DNA of 64,000 bases from Leishmania donovani (taxonomy: Eukaryota; Euglenozoa; Kinetoplastea; Trypanosomatida; Trypanosomatidae), in contig NC_018252.1 in assembly GCF_000227135.1 (NCBI RefSeq), positions 496,803 through 560,802 on the forward strand, in the 5' to 3' direction. Shown here piece after piece: positions 28,501 to 37,047 of the stretch. Each line of letters opens with the position of its first letter. Positions within the stretch are counted from its first letter, which is position 1. Below the pieces are notes generated by a model. It did no database searches. It saw nothing but the letters and a program-made list of their open reading frames with translations, and was not told where the DNA came from. The position numbers and the translations under genes were made by a program.

Positions 28501-31500
28501 GAGCGGCGGGAGATGGGGACGTCATCGGGTATGTAGTCGACCAAACTCAGCGCTGCGCAGTAAGGGTGTGCCACGAGAGTGGTTGCCTGCTCATCGCACA
28601 TCACTGAGCCATCCAGTGCGGCAGTGGCACGCGCGCACAAGGCAGCCTCGAGCGCGTTCCAGAGAAGTGCTCGCACGTATGCCTCTGTGGACATACGTAC
28701 CGGCGAAGAAGCTACTCCACGGTCGTTCGGCGACGCTTCCGGTGCTACGTCTACGGAGACGGCCAGCGGCTCGACGGTGTCACACCGCACCTCCACAAAC
28801 AGCGCCTGCCGGCTGCGTTTCGACACAACGCCGAGCAGGGTCGAGTAGCAGTCCTTGGCCCTTGCCGCAGTAGCCGTATGCCCCTGCGAACTCACGAGCG
28901 ACGCTGATGTGTCACGCCGATCGTCTCGGTTCACAAGTGCAAGAGAGCAGACTTCGAAGCGGCAGCGCACCGGCACTGTCAGCTGCTCCCCGGCGCGTAA
29001 GACGTGCTCAGCCTTGTAGTCTAGCTCCATGTACGATGGCACCGGGGTTGCCGGAATGACAGTGAAGACGGTGTCGAGCGCAGACCGGTTCGACACGTGG
29101 AAGGCTCCGGACTGCCACACGCCTTCCGGCACGACGCCGAACTGCACGACGGGATCCTCAATGACGAGCAGCGGCTGCTGAATCGTTGCGCGCGTCTCGA
29201 TCGCGACCGACGCGCCGCCGTCACGTACGGTGAGCTCGAAAAACGTCTGCGCGTCCTCGGTGGAGACGACCTTGCGGTACACTGTAACCTCGACCGTGTT
29301 GCCAGCGCCGAGGCGGCACGATTCGGGAATGAACACAAAGCGCGGCGGGTGGCGCATGAGCGGGTCACAGAGGTCGAATACGACAGGGATGGAGTTCGGG
29401 TTCGACACGGTGAAGGAGGCCGCCGCTTCCTGGCCGAGCTCGATCAGCCCAAAGTCCAGCAGCTCAGCGCTGGTCATGACAGTCGGGCCAACGCCGGTGG
29501 CCGTGACATGCAGAGCGTAGTAGCCCCAGTCCTCAGCGTGTTGCTGCTGGTGCACGTCCTCCACGGCTGTCACTGTCACGGGCAGCGTCCCTCCTCCGTT
29601 GCCGGGCGTTGACGCGGGCTTCGACAGCGTCCTCGCGCCTCCGCTGGTGCTGTTGGCCGTGAGTGGACGCTTGCCGACCCTCAGCGTCGTCCTCTCCTGC
29701 GGTGGCGAGGTCAAGAGTGTGCGTCGGCGCGCCGCACCGGCGCCGGTGGCCCCTCGTGGGTTTGCCGGCAAGGATAGTGACGTACACTTTGAGAACCCGC
29801 CTGTGGAAGCGGTGCTCACTGCGGCCAAACGCGCGCACAGCAGCTCGACCTCTGGTACCCAGCACGGCACAACGGCGTAGTGCGGCCCAATTGCCTCCAG
29901 CGTGAAGTGGACAGTGATGGTTACCGTGCTGTGCGGTGGTATTCGGCCCTTGCGAGGCTGGCACTGCACGGAGATGCCGTCACTGGCTGCGAAGGAGGCG
30001 CGCCAGCGCTCATGCGTGAGGTCGGTGCTCGTGTGCTGAGCTAGGTATGCATGCTCCTGGACAGAAGCAGCGAACTCGGCAGCGGTTGGGTCCAGCACGA
30101 AGTGCATCTCAATGGGCGAATTGTTGTGCAGCGACACCGTGCGCGTTGTTCGGGACTGGATGAGGCACTCGACGCGCTCCTCGAGCACCGCCGGGTCAAT
30201 GGAGAGGGTGGGCAGCACCGGCTGCTGATAGGTCAAGAAGCCGGTGGCGAAGACGGCGTCAGCGCTGGCGTGACCATCGTGCTGGCCTTGCGCGGTTCGA
30301 AACCGTGCGAAGACGGCGATAGGATCCAGGTAAGTCATCTGAAGTCCATCGGGAAGCGCCGCCGCACGTACAGCGTCGTCGGCGAGAGGGCTGCCACTGT
30401 CTTGCGTCGAATCATGCAAGCCGCAAGGAATGGGTCGATTGCGGCGGTACAGCTCCAGCACCTCCGCGTCCACAAACGGTAGCTTCGCTGCATTCCGCGG
30501 CGCGGTGGGGTCGGGCATCTTGTCGAGGAAGAGATTGTAGAGCGTCTGCAGCGGCTGCAGTGTGCGCGGCGTCACGGTGAGGATGAACGTGGTCGTGCTC
30601 ATCGGCGGCAGTACTCCAAAGGACGGTGTGATGTGAGAAGTCCTGCTGGCGCCCACACCGACGGCAGTAGCTTCGGTGGAGGTGGTGGTGGTGGTGGTAA
30701 GCTGCAGCCTCGGGGTACACGCCTGGTCTCTCTCGTCCGTACCTCTCTGATCCTCCTCCGTATCGCTGCCGCTCTCCTCCGTGAATGGAGGCTCGCAGCC
30801 GCGCCAGTGATAAGGCAGCGCGACGGCGCAGTCGTTGCTCACCGTCACCGGCACCTCCGTCGGCACACCTGGTATCGTGCCCCTCAGAAGGATGTGGAGT
30901 GGCACCTCGCTCTTGCACTGCTGCCACTGCGGCACGGCACATTCCTGAACCAGCTGCGGCCCAAGCGAGGTAATCCTAACACGCGGCGCAACACCGACGC
31001 CGAAGAGCGCCAGTGTATGCTCTGCAAGGACGGGGCTGTCTGCGGCATCGCTGGCGCGCACCGCCACCGTCAAGCTTGCCTCACATGGGCCCTCCGACAA
31101 TGGACAGAACGACACGTGGAGTGGCATAGCGTGGCTGGGAGGCAGCGTCGTGGACACCACCGCCGGCACCGACACGGTAAACTCCGGTGACGAGCTCAGG
31201 ACGTGCACCACTGCCGTGGAACCTGTGTTCTCGAGGTAAAGCGTCTGCTTCACTTCGGCGAGGAGAAGCACCTCGCCAAAGGCCACGACTGCTGCGGAAG
31301 AACCGCTCACGTCGAGGCGCACTGAGCGAGAGGCAAGTGCGTCATGAGTGATGAGCGGTGGCGCCTGTGCAGCGGCAGACCCTCTTGCATCCATCGCATT
31401 GGCGCCGTCGTTGGTCTCTTCCTCTGCCTGAACCACCGGCGCCTGGTCGGGCACCAACTTCTCCGTGCCTTCTATGGACCTCGTGACGGCCGCAGTGGGG

Positions 31501-33329
31501 CTGCGCCACCAGTCAAAGTGCGGCAGCACCACCCGCGCCTGCAACGGCACGGACATGAACCGCCATTGCGCGCCCTCTCCGGTGCGATCATTCAACTCTC
31601 GCGTCACGCCCATCTCCAGCACCGTATCCAACGTCGCCGTGGACGCCTCGAAGGAGGTGGGGCAGAAGACAACCTCCACCTCTACGTAGCCGCCGCAGTT
31701 CAGCGGCGACTCTGGCGCCACCGTCGCCGCAGCAGCAGCGGAGGGTGCAATGCAAACGGAGCGGTACGTAAGCCACGGGTGCGAAGCCGGCTTCAGACGC
31801 AGCCGGGTTCGGTAGGCATTGTTATTCACAAACCGGACGACCTGCCGGCTCGGCACCCCTACGCAGGCAGAAAGAGAGAGATGGCCGCCAGCGATGGAGC
31901 ACTGGACGCCATCGAGAGGGTTCGCAGTCGACAGAGCAAAGGCACCGCCTCGCACTGAAGACAACGCCGGCAGAGTCCGTCCCTTCTGCCGAGGGTTGCT
32001 ACTGCTGCCACCGGTGGTGACCCGTTTCTTGGTGCCCGGCTGCGTCTGTGGCTGCTTCTGCGTCCGAAAGGAGTGCGCTGGCCGATGCTCTGACTCCCTG
32101 CTGTCACTACTCTCTGCATCGCTTGCGTGAGGAGGTAGCAGCCGCGGCGCGGCGCAGCACGCTGCCGCTTCAAGCAGGGGTGGCAGCAAACTGCTGCTAG
32201 CGGTAGCGGCTGGCCTCTTGCTCGTCATCCCTGGCTCGTGCGTGCGCAGCTGATCGTTCAGCGCCGCCACAACGTCCGCGGCCTCGCAACTTTCTCTTTG
32301 CACATCAGCGGCAAACGTGTTCGTCATGGCGGGGCGATAGCCGTACTCCTTCTTCAGCATCTCGTTGTATTCCACTGCGAACCGGTGGGCGTCGATCATG
32401 AACGGCGGCGGTACCGCGAGCGACGATGCGTCCTCCGCCTCTTGGCGGCTGTGACGGGCGCTCGCCGACACGGCAGCGCCGCTTTTGTCTGCGATGCGCG
32501 CGCGAGCGACCGCGGCGCTATCGGGGCACCCCAAACGGCCATCCCTCCTCGCCTTCTGCCGGGTCGGGGCAAGGCTGCTCAGAACGGCGCCGCTCCGCTC
32601 CGATGTGCCGCGTAGCGTGGTCGTGGTTGTCCCTTCACTGAGCGCGAACGACGCTCTGCGGCGCTTCAGCGCCGAATACGGGGCTGGGTGGGGCACAGAC
32701 GCGGCGCGTGGCGCCGCCGCTACTGGAGCGGGTACAGCGGGAGCTGCGGCGAACGTGGGGACTTCGAGCACTTCACGCAAAGCGTACGCGCCGGCCGGCT
32801 TGCTGGTGAAGCGGCGCAGCTCATGCGCTTCTCTTTCCAAGTACAGCTCCACTTGCCTCTGCGTGCTGCTCAGCTGATCGGCGTACTGCACGGCGAGCTG
32901 GCGCGCTGGTCGTCGCCGCTGGGCTGCCATGGCAGCCTGAATGTTTTGCTGAAGAAGCGCCTCACGCTTGGCATTAAAGAGAGCCACCTCAGACTGCCTC
33001 TGCTGATGTGCGTGCTTCGACCTGGGCCGCTTCGTGCTGGACCGCGCAGACGACGGCGATGACGACGGCGGTGTCGGCAACGACTTCGCATTGGCAGACC
33101 GCGACAGCGAGACAGCCGAGGCGAGGTGCGGGAAAACGTCCGGGAGCTCCTTGAGCAGCTGCGCGTCCACCTCCGCCTTGCATCGCGCCTCCAGCTCCTG
33201 CTGCGACTGCGCCTCGAGCTGCTCATGCTGCTGCTGCAGCTCCTGCAACTCCTCCAGTTCACTCGCGAAGCACTGGTAAGCCTTTTGTGCCCACGAGGAC
33301 ACGATGGTGAGGTCTTCCTCGATGTTCAT
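25551..33329 (-). CDS. Giant ASH-domain (Hydin/CFAP-type) protein, probably axonemal
   Basis: A protein of 2592 residues from ATG 33327-33329 (MNIEEDLTIV...); the frame extends 30 codons further only to a TTG. The first 60 residues are a Glu/Gln/Leu-rich coiled coil, with further helices near 150-215. From about residue 530 onward there are at least five beta-rich immunoglobulin-like repeats of the ASH/MSP type. Examples are VVAFGEVLLLAEVKQTLYLEN, LLDFGLIELGQEAAASFTVS, and VVQFGVVPEGVWQSGAFHVS. Such repeats are typical of Hydin, CFAP47, CFAP65, CFAP74 and DLEC1, large proteins of the axonemal central pair and its projections. Acidic, Ser and poly-Ala linkers interrupt them, including a poly-Ala run near 26636-26665. 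No kinase or ATPase motif is visible. The exact orthologue cannot be picked by eye; CFAP74 or DLEC1/CFAP81 are candidates. Confidence 0.72.
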   Translation of the reverse strand: MNIEEDLTIVSSWAQKAYQCFASELEELQELQQQHEQLEAQSQQELEARCKAEVDAQLLKELPDVFPHLASAVSLSRSANAKSLPTPPSSSPSSARSSTKRPRSKHAHQQRQSEVALFNAKREALLQQNIQAAMAAQRRRPARQLAVQYADQLSSTQRQVELYLEREAHELRRFTSKPAGAYALREVLEVPTFAAAPAVPAPVAAAPRAASVPHPAPYSALKRRRASFALSEGTTTTTLRGTSERSGAVLSSLAPTRQKARRDGRLGCPDSAAVARARIADKSGAAVSASARHSRQEAEDASSLAVPPPFMIDAHRFAVEYNEMLKKEYGYRPAMTNTFAADVQRESCEAADVVAALNDQLRTHEPGMTSKRPAATASSSLLPPLLEAAACCAAPRLLPPHASDAESSDSRESEHRPAHSFRTQKQPQTQPGTKKRVTTGGSSSNPRQKGRTLPALSSVRGGAFALSTANPLDGVQCSIAGGHLSLSACVGVPSRQVVRFVNNNAYRTRLRLKPASHPWLTYRSVCIAPSAAAAATVAPESPLNCGGYVEVEVVFCPTSFEASTATLDTVLEMGVTRELNDRTGEGAQWRFMSVPLQARVVLPHFDWWRSPTAAVTRSIEGTEKLVPDQAPVVQAEEETNDGANAMDARGSAAAQAPPLITHDALASRSVRLDVSGSSAAVVAFGEVLLLAEVKQTLYLENTGSTAVVHVLSSSPEFTVSVPAVVSTTLPPSHAMPLHVSFCPLSEGPCEASLTVAVRASDAADSPVLAEHTLALFGVGVAPRVRITSLGPQLVQECAVPQWQQCKSEVPLHILLRGTIPGVPTEVPVTVSNDCAVALPYHWRGCEPPFTEESGSDTEEDQRGTDERDQACTPRLQLTTTTTTSTEATAVGVGASRTSHITPSFGVLPPMSTTTFILTVTPRTLQPLQTLYNLFLDKMPDPTAPRNAAKLPFVDAEVLELYRRNRPIPCGLHDSTQDSGSPLADDAVRAAALPDGLQMTYLDPIAVFARFRTAQGQHDGHASADAVFATGFLTYQQPVLPTLSIDPAVLEERVECLIQSRTTRTVSLHNNSPIEMHFVLDPTAAEFAASVQEHAYLAQHTSTDLTHERWRASFAASDGISVQCQPRKGRIPPHSTVTITVHFTLEAIGPHYAVVPCWVPEVELLCARLAAVSTASTGGFSKCTSLSLPANPRGATGAGAARRRTLLTSPPQERTTLRVGKRPLTANSTSGGARTLSKPASTPGNGGGTLPVTVTAVEDVHQQQHAEDWGYYALHVTATGVGPTVMTSAELLDFGLIELGQEAAASFTVSNPNSIPVVFDLCDPLMRHPPRFVFIPESCRLGAGNTVEVTVYRKVVSTEDAQTFFELTVRDGGASVAIETRATIQQPLLVIEDPVVQFGVVPEGVWQSGAFHVSNRSALDTVFTVIPATPVPSYMELDYKAEHVLRAGEQLTVPVRCRFEVCSLALVNRDDRRDTSASLVSSQGHTATAARAKDCYSTLLGVVSKRSRQALFVEVRCDTVEPLAVSVDVAPEASPNDRGVASSPVRMSTEAYVRALLWNALEAALCARATAALDGSVMCDEQATTLVAHPYCAALSLVDYIPDDVPISRRSLTVMLENYTGCEANYDVRAKHFTPLPMEAPGAQDILDKRRKRAERGASRSVSSSTQASRAGASGSSRKTTQMQLQKPQEQPLSPFSALASRAAAGSNSNGSKGDATHPTFWITSVQSGVTVQQQQRQIVEAAQKVLGDGRGCATLLGSLTGSLGPYSQVRLPVRLLCSLPGRYAEQLCVRAGATLPWLQIPVDYEVYGKPIVLDTTTSGLVREGGRDGKEVLLMPPVIAPLGTSRRSVRLINRVSRDMDVTVEVFPCPLGLAVHAVDPNAPADQVELRLCSMNVEDREKERHRVGRVTATPFQLRIPAHSQRDVLLEFTPAAKLTEGSDADEYDEDRGGSSGDAASNSGKGHGSAGTKSSPTAHAADDSEDEEDGEEAMLPPSEHWWEGSVCVHAVLAHSELNDIFLVDDFYARYADRYPSQRVARSISGATSAAGSTAAAGGSAGPSLSVAQLAVMRPLRTRPGGRVVRGGRVVWPLEAAQRASSRTAATGDALVAKVAATTAAAAAAKPADSGADSDSDNSDDDESSGRLTVTSQRPGSVMPLEVLQREAEERQALLAFMTSRRRALQEESRRYFTSIELRLRARCGRPHLTVEPSQRCVRFPAVQHMEGRAAAAAAAAASAASLCTKTIRLTNRNSSSLRFALSLPAAKSSGAANLFSIVRCALWRSGHDVSTELFTSALATAAAGAAEHEYTLHSMDALDVQVEAHTGSSAWRQACEAVCSAPPQPSLSDKAPAVEGLLRVQFLPTSESAETACASPDDRAQAPCQLLPLRVPLTRPSLECSPGVVWFRPGQQRHDGRQQVAYTQKFMLLNRSAVPVAYQIRTVTDTDEETVRTFRLQQRQGTSYGEAAVFSPAVSQCLLVANTTTTQFGVSSTQRQCDSITRKVNAAVEMPAVAPPAEGRPDLVYVDEPARFSLSPLEGVVPAASLGGEPGSLEVSVTFAEFSDVRYESLFKVIVVGAGAQPPTYVVLRGDSRDAEV

Positions 33330-33513
33330 AGCGGCAGTTGCAGCAGGAGAGATAAGATTGAAAAGGGAAGAAAGGCTGAAGAACGCGAAGGCACTGCTGA
33401 ATGCCCTGCGTGGCCGCAACTAATGGCGAGCTGCGCCAAGTGTTGTTGGGGGTGAAGTTGGGGAGGGGAGCTGCTGCTTGCAACTCTCCCTTGCGGAGAC
33501 GGTGTATCTGCAG

Positions 33514-33547
<34 letters not shown>

Positions 33548-34146
33548 AGGCAAGGGAGATGAGGTGCATGTGCAGAAGTTGTGGTTTTCAGAACAAGGAA
33601 GAGACAGAGCGGAGTTGGCCAGGAGAAGAGGATCATCGAAGGCGGCGACGTGGGGGAGACGAGGACAGGGAGCGGCTGGCGCTCTGCGGTAGGACCTCTC
33701 ATCTTGTGAAATAGCACTTGTAGGAACATGTGTCCTTGATGGGCTCGTGCTTTGAGGACGAGCGCATGGGTGAGCATACGTGAGTACCCTAGACAACGCG
33801 CTACCAACTTCCGCCCTTCCTTCCGTACGTTCCCTGTGTATGCTTGGTTCACGTAAGCGCATCCAGAAGATGCCCGCGCGGCTTTAAGGTACGGTGGTGG
33901 TGGTGCATGTGAGGAGGCGACGCAGCCTTGTTGATTCTCACGCATGCGTGTTGGAAGGGAGTGGGAGTCTGTGTGCCCCCGCTCCCACTACCGCCGACCG
34001 ATCTGCTCCTCTTATCCTTTATGGCCAATATTTCGCTTCCTCTGCATCTATGGCGCTTAGTTGTACCGGTGCACAATGTCCGTTGTGTGAGTGTGTGGGT
34101 GTGTGTGTGTGTGTGCAGCATGCGCGCGCCTCTCTCGCTGCTCACC
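33330..34146. other. Intergenic spacer with GT repeat
   Basis: About 0.8 kb with a (GT)n run at 33516-33546 and a second at 34097-34117. No gene is seen. Confidence 0.6.
33516..33546. repeat. (GT)n microsatellite
   Basis: About fifteen GT units (AC on the transcribed strand), about 190 nt upstream of the ASH-protein ATG and so probably in its leader or just upstream of its splice site. Confidence 0.9.
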
Positions 34147-37047
34147 TCAAAGATCATCACCCCCACCAGCGCGCAAGGACGAGGAGGAGGCAGGAAACCC
34201 GGCATCAGGGAAGGAGGTCTCATGCGCCTCGAGCAGCTCAGCAACTGCCACCTGAAACTCCTCGAGTCGCTCGCGCAGCCCCTCCATTGTGGCCCGTGCA
34301 CGCTGCTCTGCTTCGGACAGCGTAGCGGCCGACCCCGTGCTCGCAGACGCCTGTGATGGTCCCACGCCATCTTCCATAAGCACAGCCTCAAGAGTCGCGG
34401 CCGTAAGTGAGGCGGCGTTGTCTGCGGCCGCAGCGCCCGCGGCATCCCGCGCTGAAATTTCCTCTGCTGCCTTGACGCCAGCCGTCAGCGCCGGCTCCCA
34501 GGCCGACTCCATCTCGGCCCACGGAATAAAGGCGAACAGAGCGTCGATGTGCTGCTGTACACTTGAGCGGACAAAGCGGTAGCACAGCGCTTGACGCACC
34601 TCCATTGCCGCCGACTCGTGCGCCCACTCGTCGCCGCTGCCTTCATGGTGGAGCGGTGCCGCAGACCCCCTCGGGGATGCGGCAGCAGCACCGTCGGTGT
34701 TTGCGCTCGGCATCGACAACGGCAACGGAGGCGGGCGCACAAGAGGGAGGTCGCGCACGAGCGCATGGCACGACCGCAGCACCATTGTGCTCCACACGAG
34801 TGCCGCGCATGCGCGCTCAATGTGCTTCGCCATGAACGGCGAGTCAGCCAGCACAGAGGCGAAGGTCGACTCCACCTCTTTCAGCGGTTTCCGCTCCCCC
34901 GCGCTGCTGCTTGCGTCACTCGTGTTACTCAGAGCCACGGCATGCGCGTCGTAGGCTCTGGCTGTAGCACCGCCGTTGTTCGACGTGAAGAAGAAGCCTT
35001 GTGGCTTGCCGTGTCGACGGCGCCGCTTATGCTCCTGCGCCTCCGCCTTCTCCGTCACTGCCGCAAAGGGGCAGGAGAAGCACTGTGACACGCGAGGGAA
35101 CGCTTCGAAGGGCAGCAGTCGCACCCGCACACGCTTTGGTCGGCGACAGCCCATCTGCTGATAGGCGCCGTTGCTGAAACGAGGGTAGGGCTGATGCAGG
35201 CCCAGCGGTGCGGACGCCGGATCAGAGCTGCTGTCAGGATCACCAAGTCGGTGATTTTGGCACACGAGGGAGTCCTCGTGCTGGGTGCGCTGCGCCTCTG
35301 CCTGCTCCGCAGCCAAGGCGGCGTGTTGATGCAGTGAGTCGCCCACGTGCCGCACCACGTCGCCGAGGGACTCCGCAACGATGCGCACGAGTAGGGCGGC
35401 GCAGAGCCACAGAAGCAGGGGTTTGTACACCTCCTCCTTGACCTCGTCCACAAAGTGCAGAGGTGCGGCGTGCATGCTACTGGACGTGCTCGATGCCGTC
35501 GGAAGTGTGTGCGGGTAGTCGGCATGCGGGTTTCTCGTCTGCTGCAGTGTCGAGTCTGTCGACGTCGTGAAGCCGCGCAGATGATCAACGAGAGCGCGCA
35601 GCACATCCTCCTTAAGCCCAAGTGTGTAGCGGAAAAAGAGGTACTTGGCAGCGTACGGCGCCTCGCTGACCGCGTTCGGCAGCCGCTCCGGTAGGCGCTG
35701 CGGCCCACTGGCGGCGATGGCGAGGCTCATTAGGTCGAGCCAGTCCAGGAAGTATCCGCGGTTCAGCAGGCGATGGCTTTGCTCGGGCAGCCGGGACCAC
35801 ACCTTCGCCACGAGGAACGGCGCAGCGTCGTCAAGGTAGTGGAATAGGAGCGCGTCTGCGAGCGCGGCCTCCGTGTACAACGTTGGCGGCGACCTGCCGG
35901 CAGCGGCTGACGCGGAGCTCAGTGCGGACGTGTCGATGTCGGGTGCGGCAACGCCGGGCAGCTCCCGCACGAGCGCGAGGCGCCGTAGACAGCGAAGTAG
36001 CTCGAGGCACTCCGTATCCGAGTAGCCGTTGTAGTTCTCTCCCATCGCAATGGCAAGTGAGACCGCCAGCGCCGGCTCCTCCACCTCTACCGTGGCCAGC
36101 GCCTTGAGAAGCAGCAGCGACAAGCGAGGTGAGAGACCTACGGTCGGCACTGCTCGCGCACGGCGGAGAAGCTGCAGGGCGCTCTGCGCGCTGGCCGCAT
36201 CGCGGTGCTCTCCCTTCCACCGCAGGGTCATGAGTGGTGCGCTTGGGCTGGTGAGAAACGGACCGTGAGACACGTCCAGTACCAGCGACGGTACCGTGTC
36301 AACACCGCTGAAGCCCAGGGTGGACCGCGTGTGGGGTCGCTTTGGCTGACCAGACTTGCGCCGCACAAGCGGAGTGCGCCGCCTGATACGCACCGGTGTT
36401 CCGGTAATCATGACGACCTCCCCATCCTCAGTAGAAATGTTTAGGTCACAGCTGTGTCGCCCCCGGCCGCCGCCCACGGCTGACTCGCGCGGCGAAAGCG
36501 ATGTCGACGAGCTTAGCGGCGATGGGGCCACCTCCGTGAGATACGGGCGGCAGTGCTTCGTGGTGCTAAAAAGGCTCTCCGGCACGAGACTCGTGCAAAG
36601 GACTCCGTCTTCGCGATCCCAGGCAAAGCGAATCTCGAGCAGTCGCTCCACCACGTGGTCCATCGAGTCGTCGCCGAGCTGGGTCGGGGTAGGCTCCAGC
36701 ACATCTTGCCGCTTGTGACGCGTGCGCACCCTGCCGCCGGCGCGGTCCCATGGCGTGCCCCAACTGCGCGTCGGGTCCGTCATCATGCGCACGGCGTCAA
36801 AGTTGCTGATTAAACCCGACGTCCGTGTGATGGGGAGACGCGCGAGAGGAGAGAGACGGTACTCCGTCTTGAAGTAGTTCGCGAACGGCCGCTTCGACTT
36901 CTTCAGCGCCTTGCGGCTAGCGTGTTGGCGGGCTGCAATACCGGCGTCAAGCTGCTGGTGCGACGTGAGCCCGGGCGACATCCAGGAACCTGGAAAGCGT
37001 GGCCTCGCTCGCGATGAGGTCGTCCACCGCCCCACCGTCGTCTTCAT
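34147..37047 (-). CDS. Conserved-looking protein of unknown function, 966 residues
   Basis: The frame from ATG 37045-37047 encodes 966 residues with GC-rich third positions like its neighbours; further extension ends at a TTG. The first 60 residues are rich in Arg, Ser and Thr and poor in acidic residues (MKTTVGRWTTSSRARPRF...), compatible with a mitochondrial presequence. Residues about 300-480 are Leu/Ala-rich and helical (LLLLKALATVEVEEPALAVSLA, ECLELLRCLRRLALVREL), suggestive of a helical-repeat protein such as those in trypanosomatid mitochondrial RNA complexes. A cluster of His and Cys (QCFSCPFA) is near residue 650. The C-terminal 150 residues are helical (LSEAEQRARATMEGLRERLEEFQVAV). 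I recognise no named domain. The first ATG follows a good splice acceptor, supporting this start. Confidence 0.78.
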   Translation of the reverse strand: MKTTVGRWTTSSRARPRFPGSWMSPGLTSHQQLDAGIAARQHASRKALKKSKRPFANYFKTEYRLSPLARLPITRTSGLISNFDAVRMMTDPTRSWGTPWDRAGGRVRTRHKRQDVLEPTPTQLGDDSMDHVVERLLEIRFAWDREDGVLCTSLVPESLFSTTKHCRPYLTEVAPSPLSSSTSLSPRESAVGGGRGRHSCDLNISTEDGEVVMITGTPVRIRRRTPLVRRKSGQPKRPHTRSTLGFSGVDTVPSLVLDVSHGPFLTSPSAPLMTLRWKGEHRDAASAQSALQLLRRARAVPTVGLSPRLSLLLLKALATVEVEEPALAVSLAIAMGENYNGYSDTECLELLRCLRRLALVRELPGVAAPDIDTSALSSASAAAGRSPPTLYTEAALADALLFHYLDDAAPFLVAKVWSRLPEQSHRLLNRGYFLDWLDLMSLAIAASGPQRLPERLPNAVSEAPYAAKYLFFRYTLGLKEDVLRALVDHLRGFTTSTDSTLQQTRNPHADYPHTLPTASSTSSSMHAAPLHFVDEVKEEVYKPLLLWLCAALLVRIVAESLGDVVRHVGDSLHQHAALAAEQAEAQRTQHEDSLVCQNHRLGDPDSSSDPASAPLGLHQPYPRFSNGAYQQMGCRRPKRVRVRLLPFEAFPRVSQCFSCPFAAVTEKAEAQEHKRRRRHGKPQGFFFTSNNGGATARAYDAHAVALSNTSDASSSAGERKPLKEVESTFASVLADSPFMAKHIERACAALVWSTMVLRSCHALVRDLPLVRPPPLPLSMPSANTDGAAAASPRGSAAPLHHEGSGDEWAHESAAMEVRQALCYRFVRSSVQQHIDALFAFIPWAEMESAWEPALTAGVKAAEEISARDAAGAAAADNAASLTAATLEAVLMEDGVGPSQASASTGSAATLSEAEQRARATMEGLRERLEEFQVAVAELLEAHETSFPDAGFPASSSSLRAGGGDDL

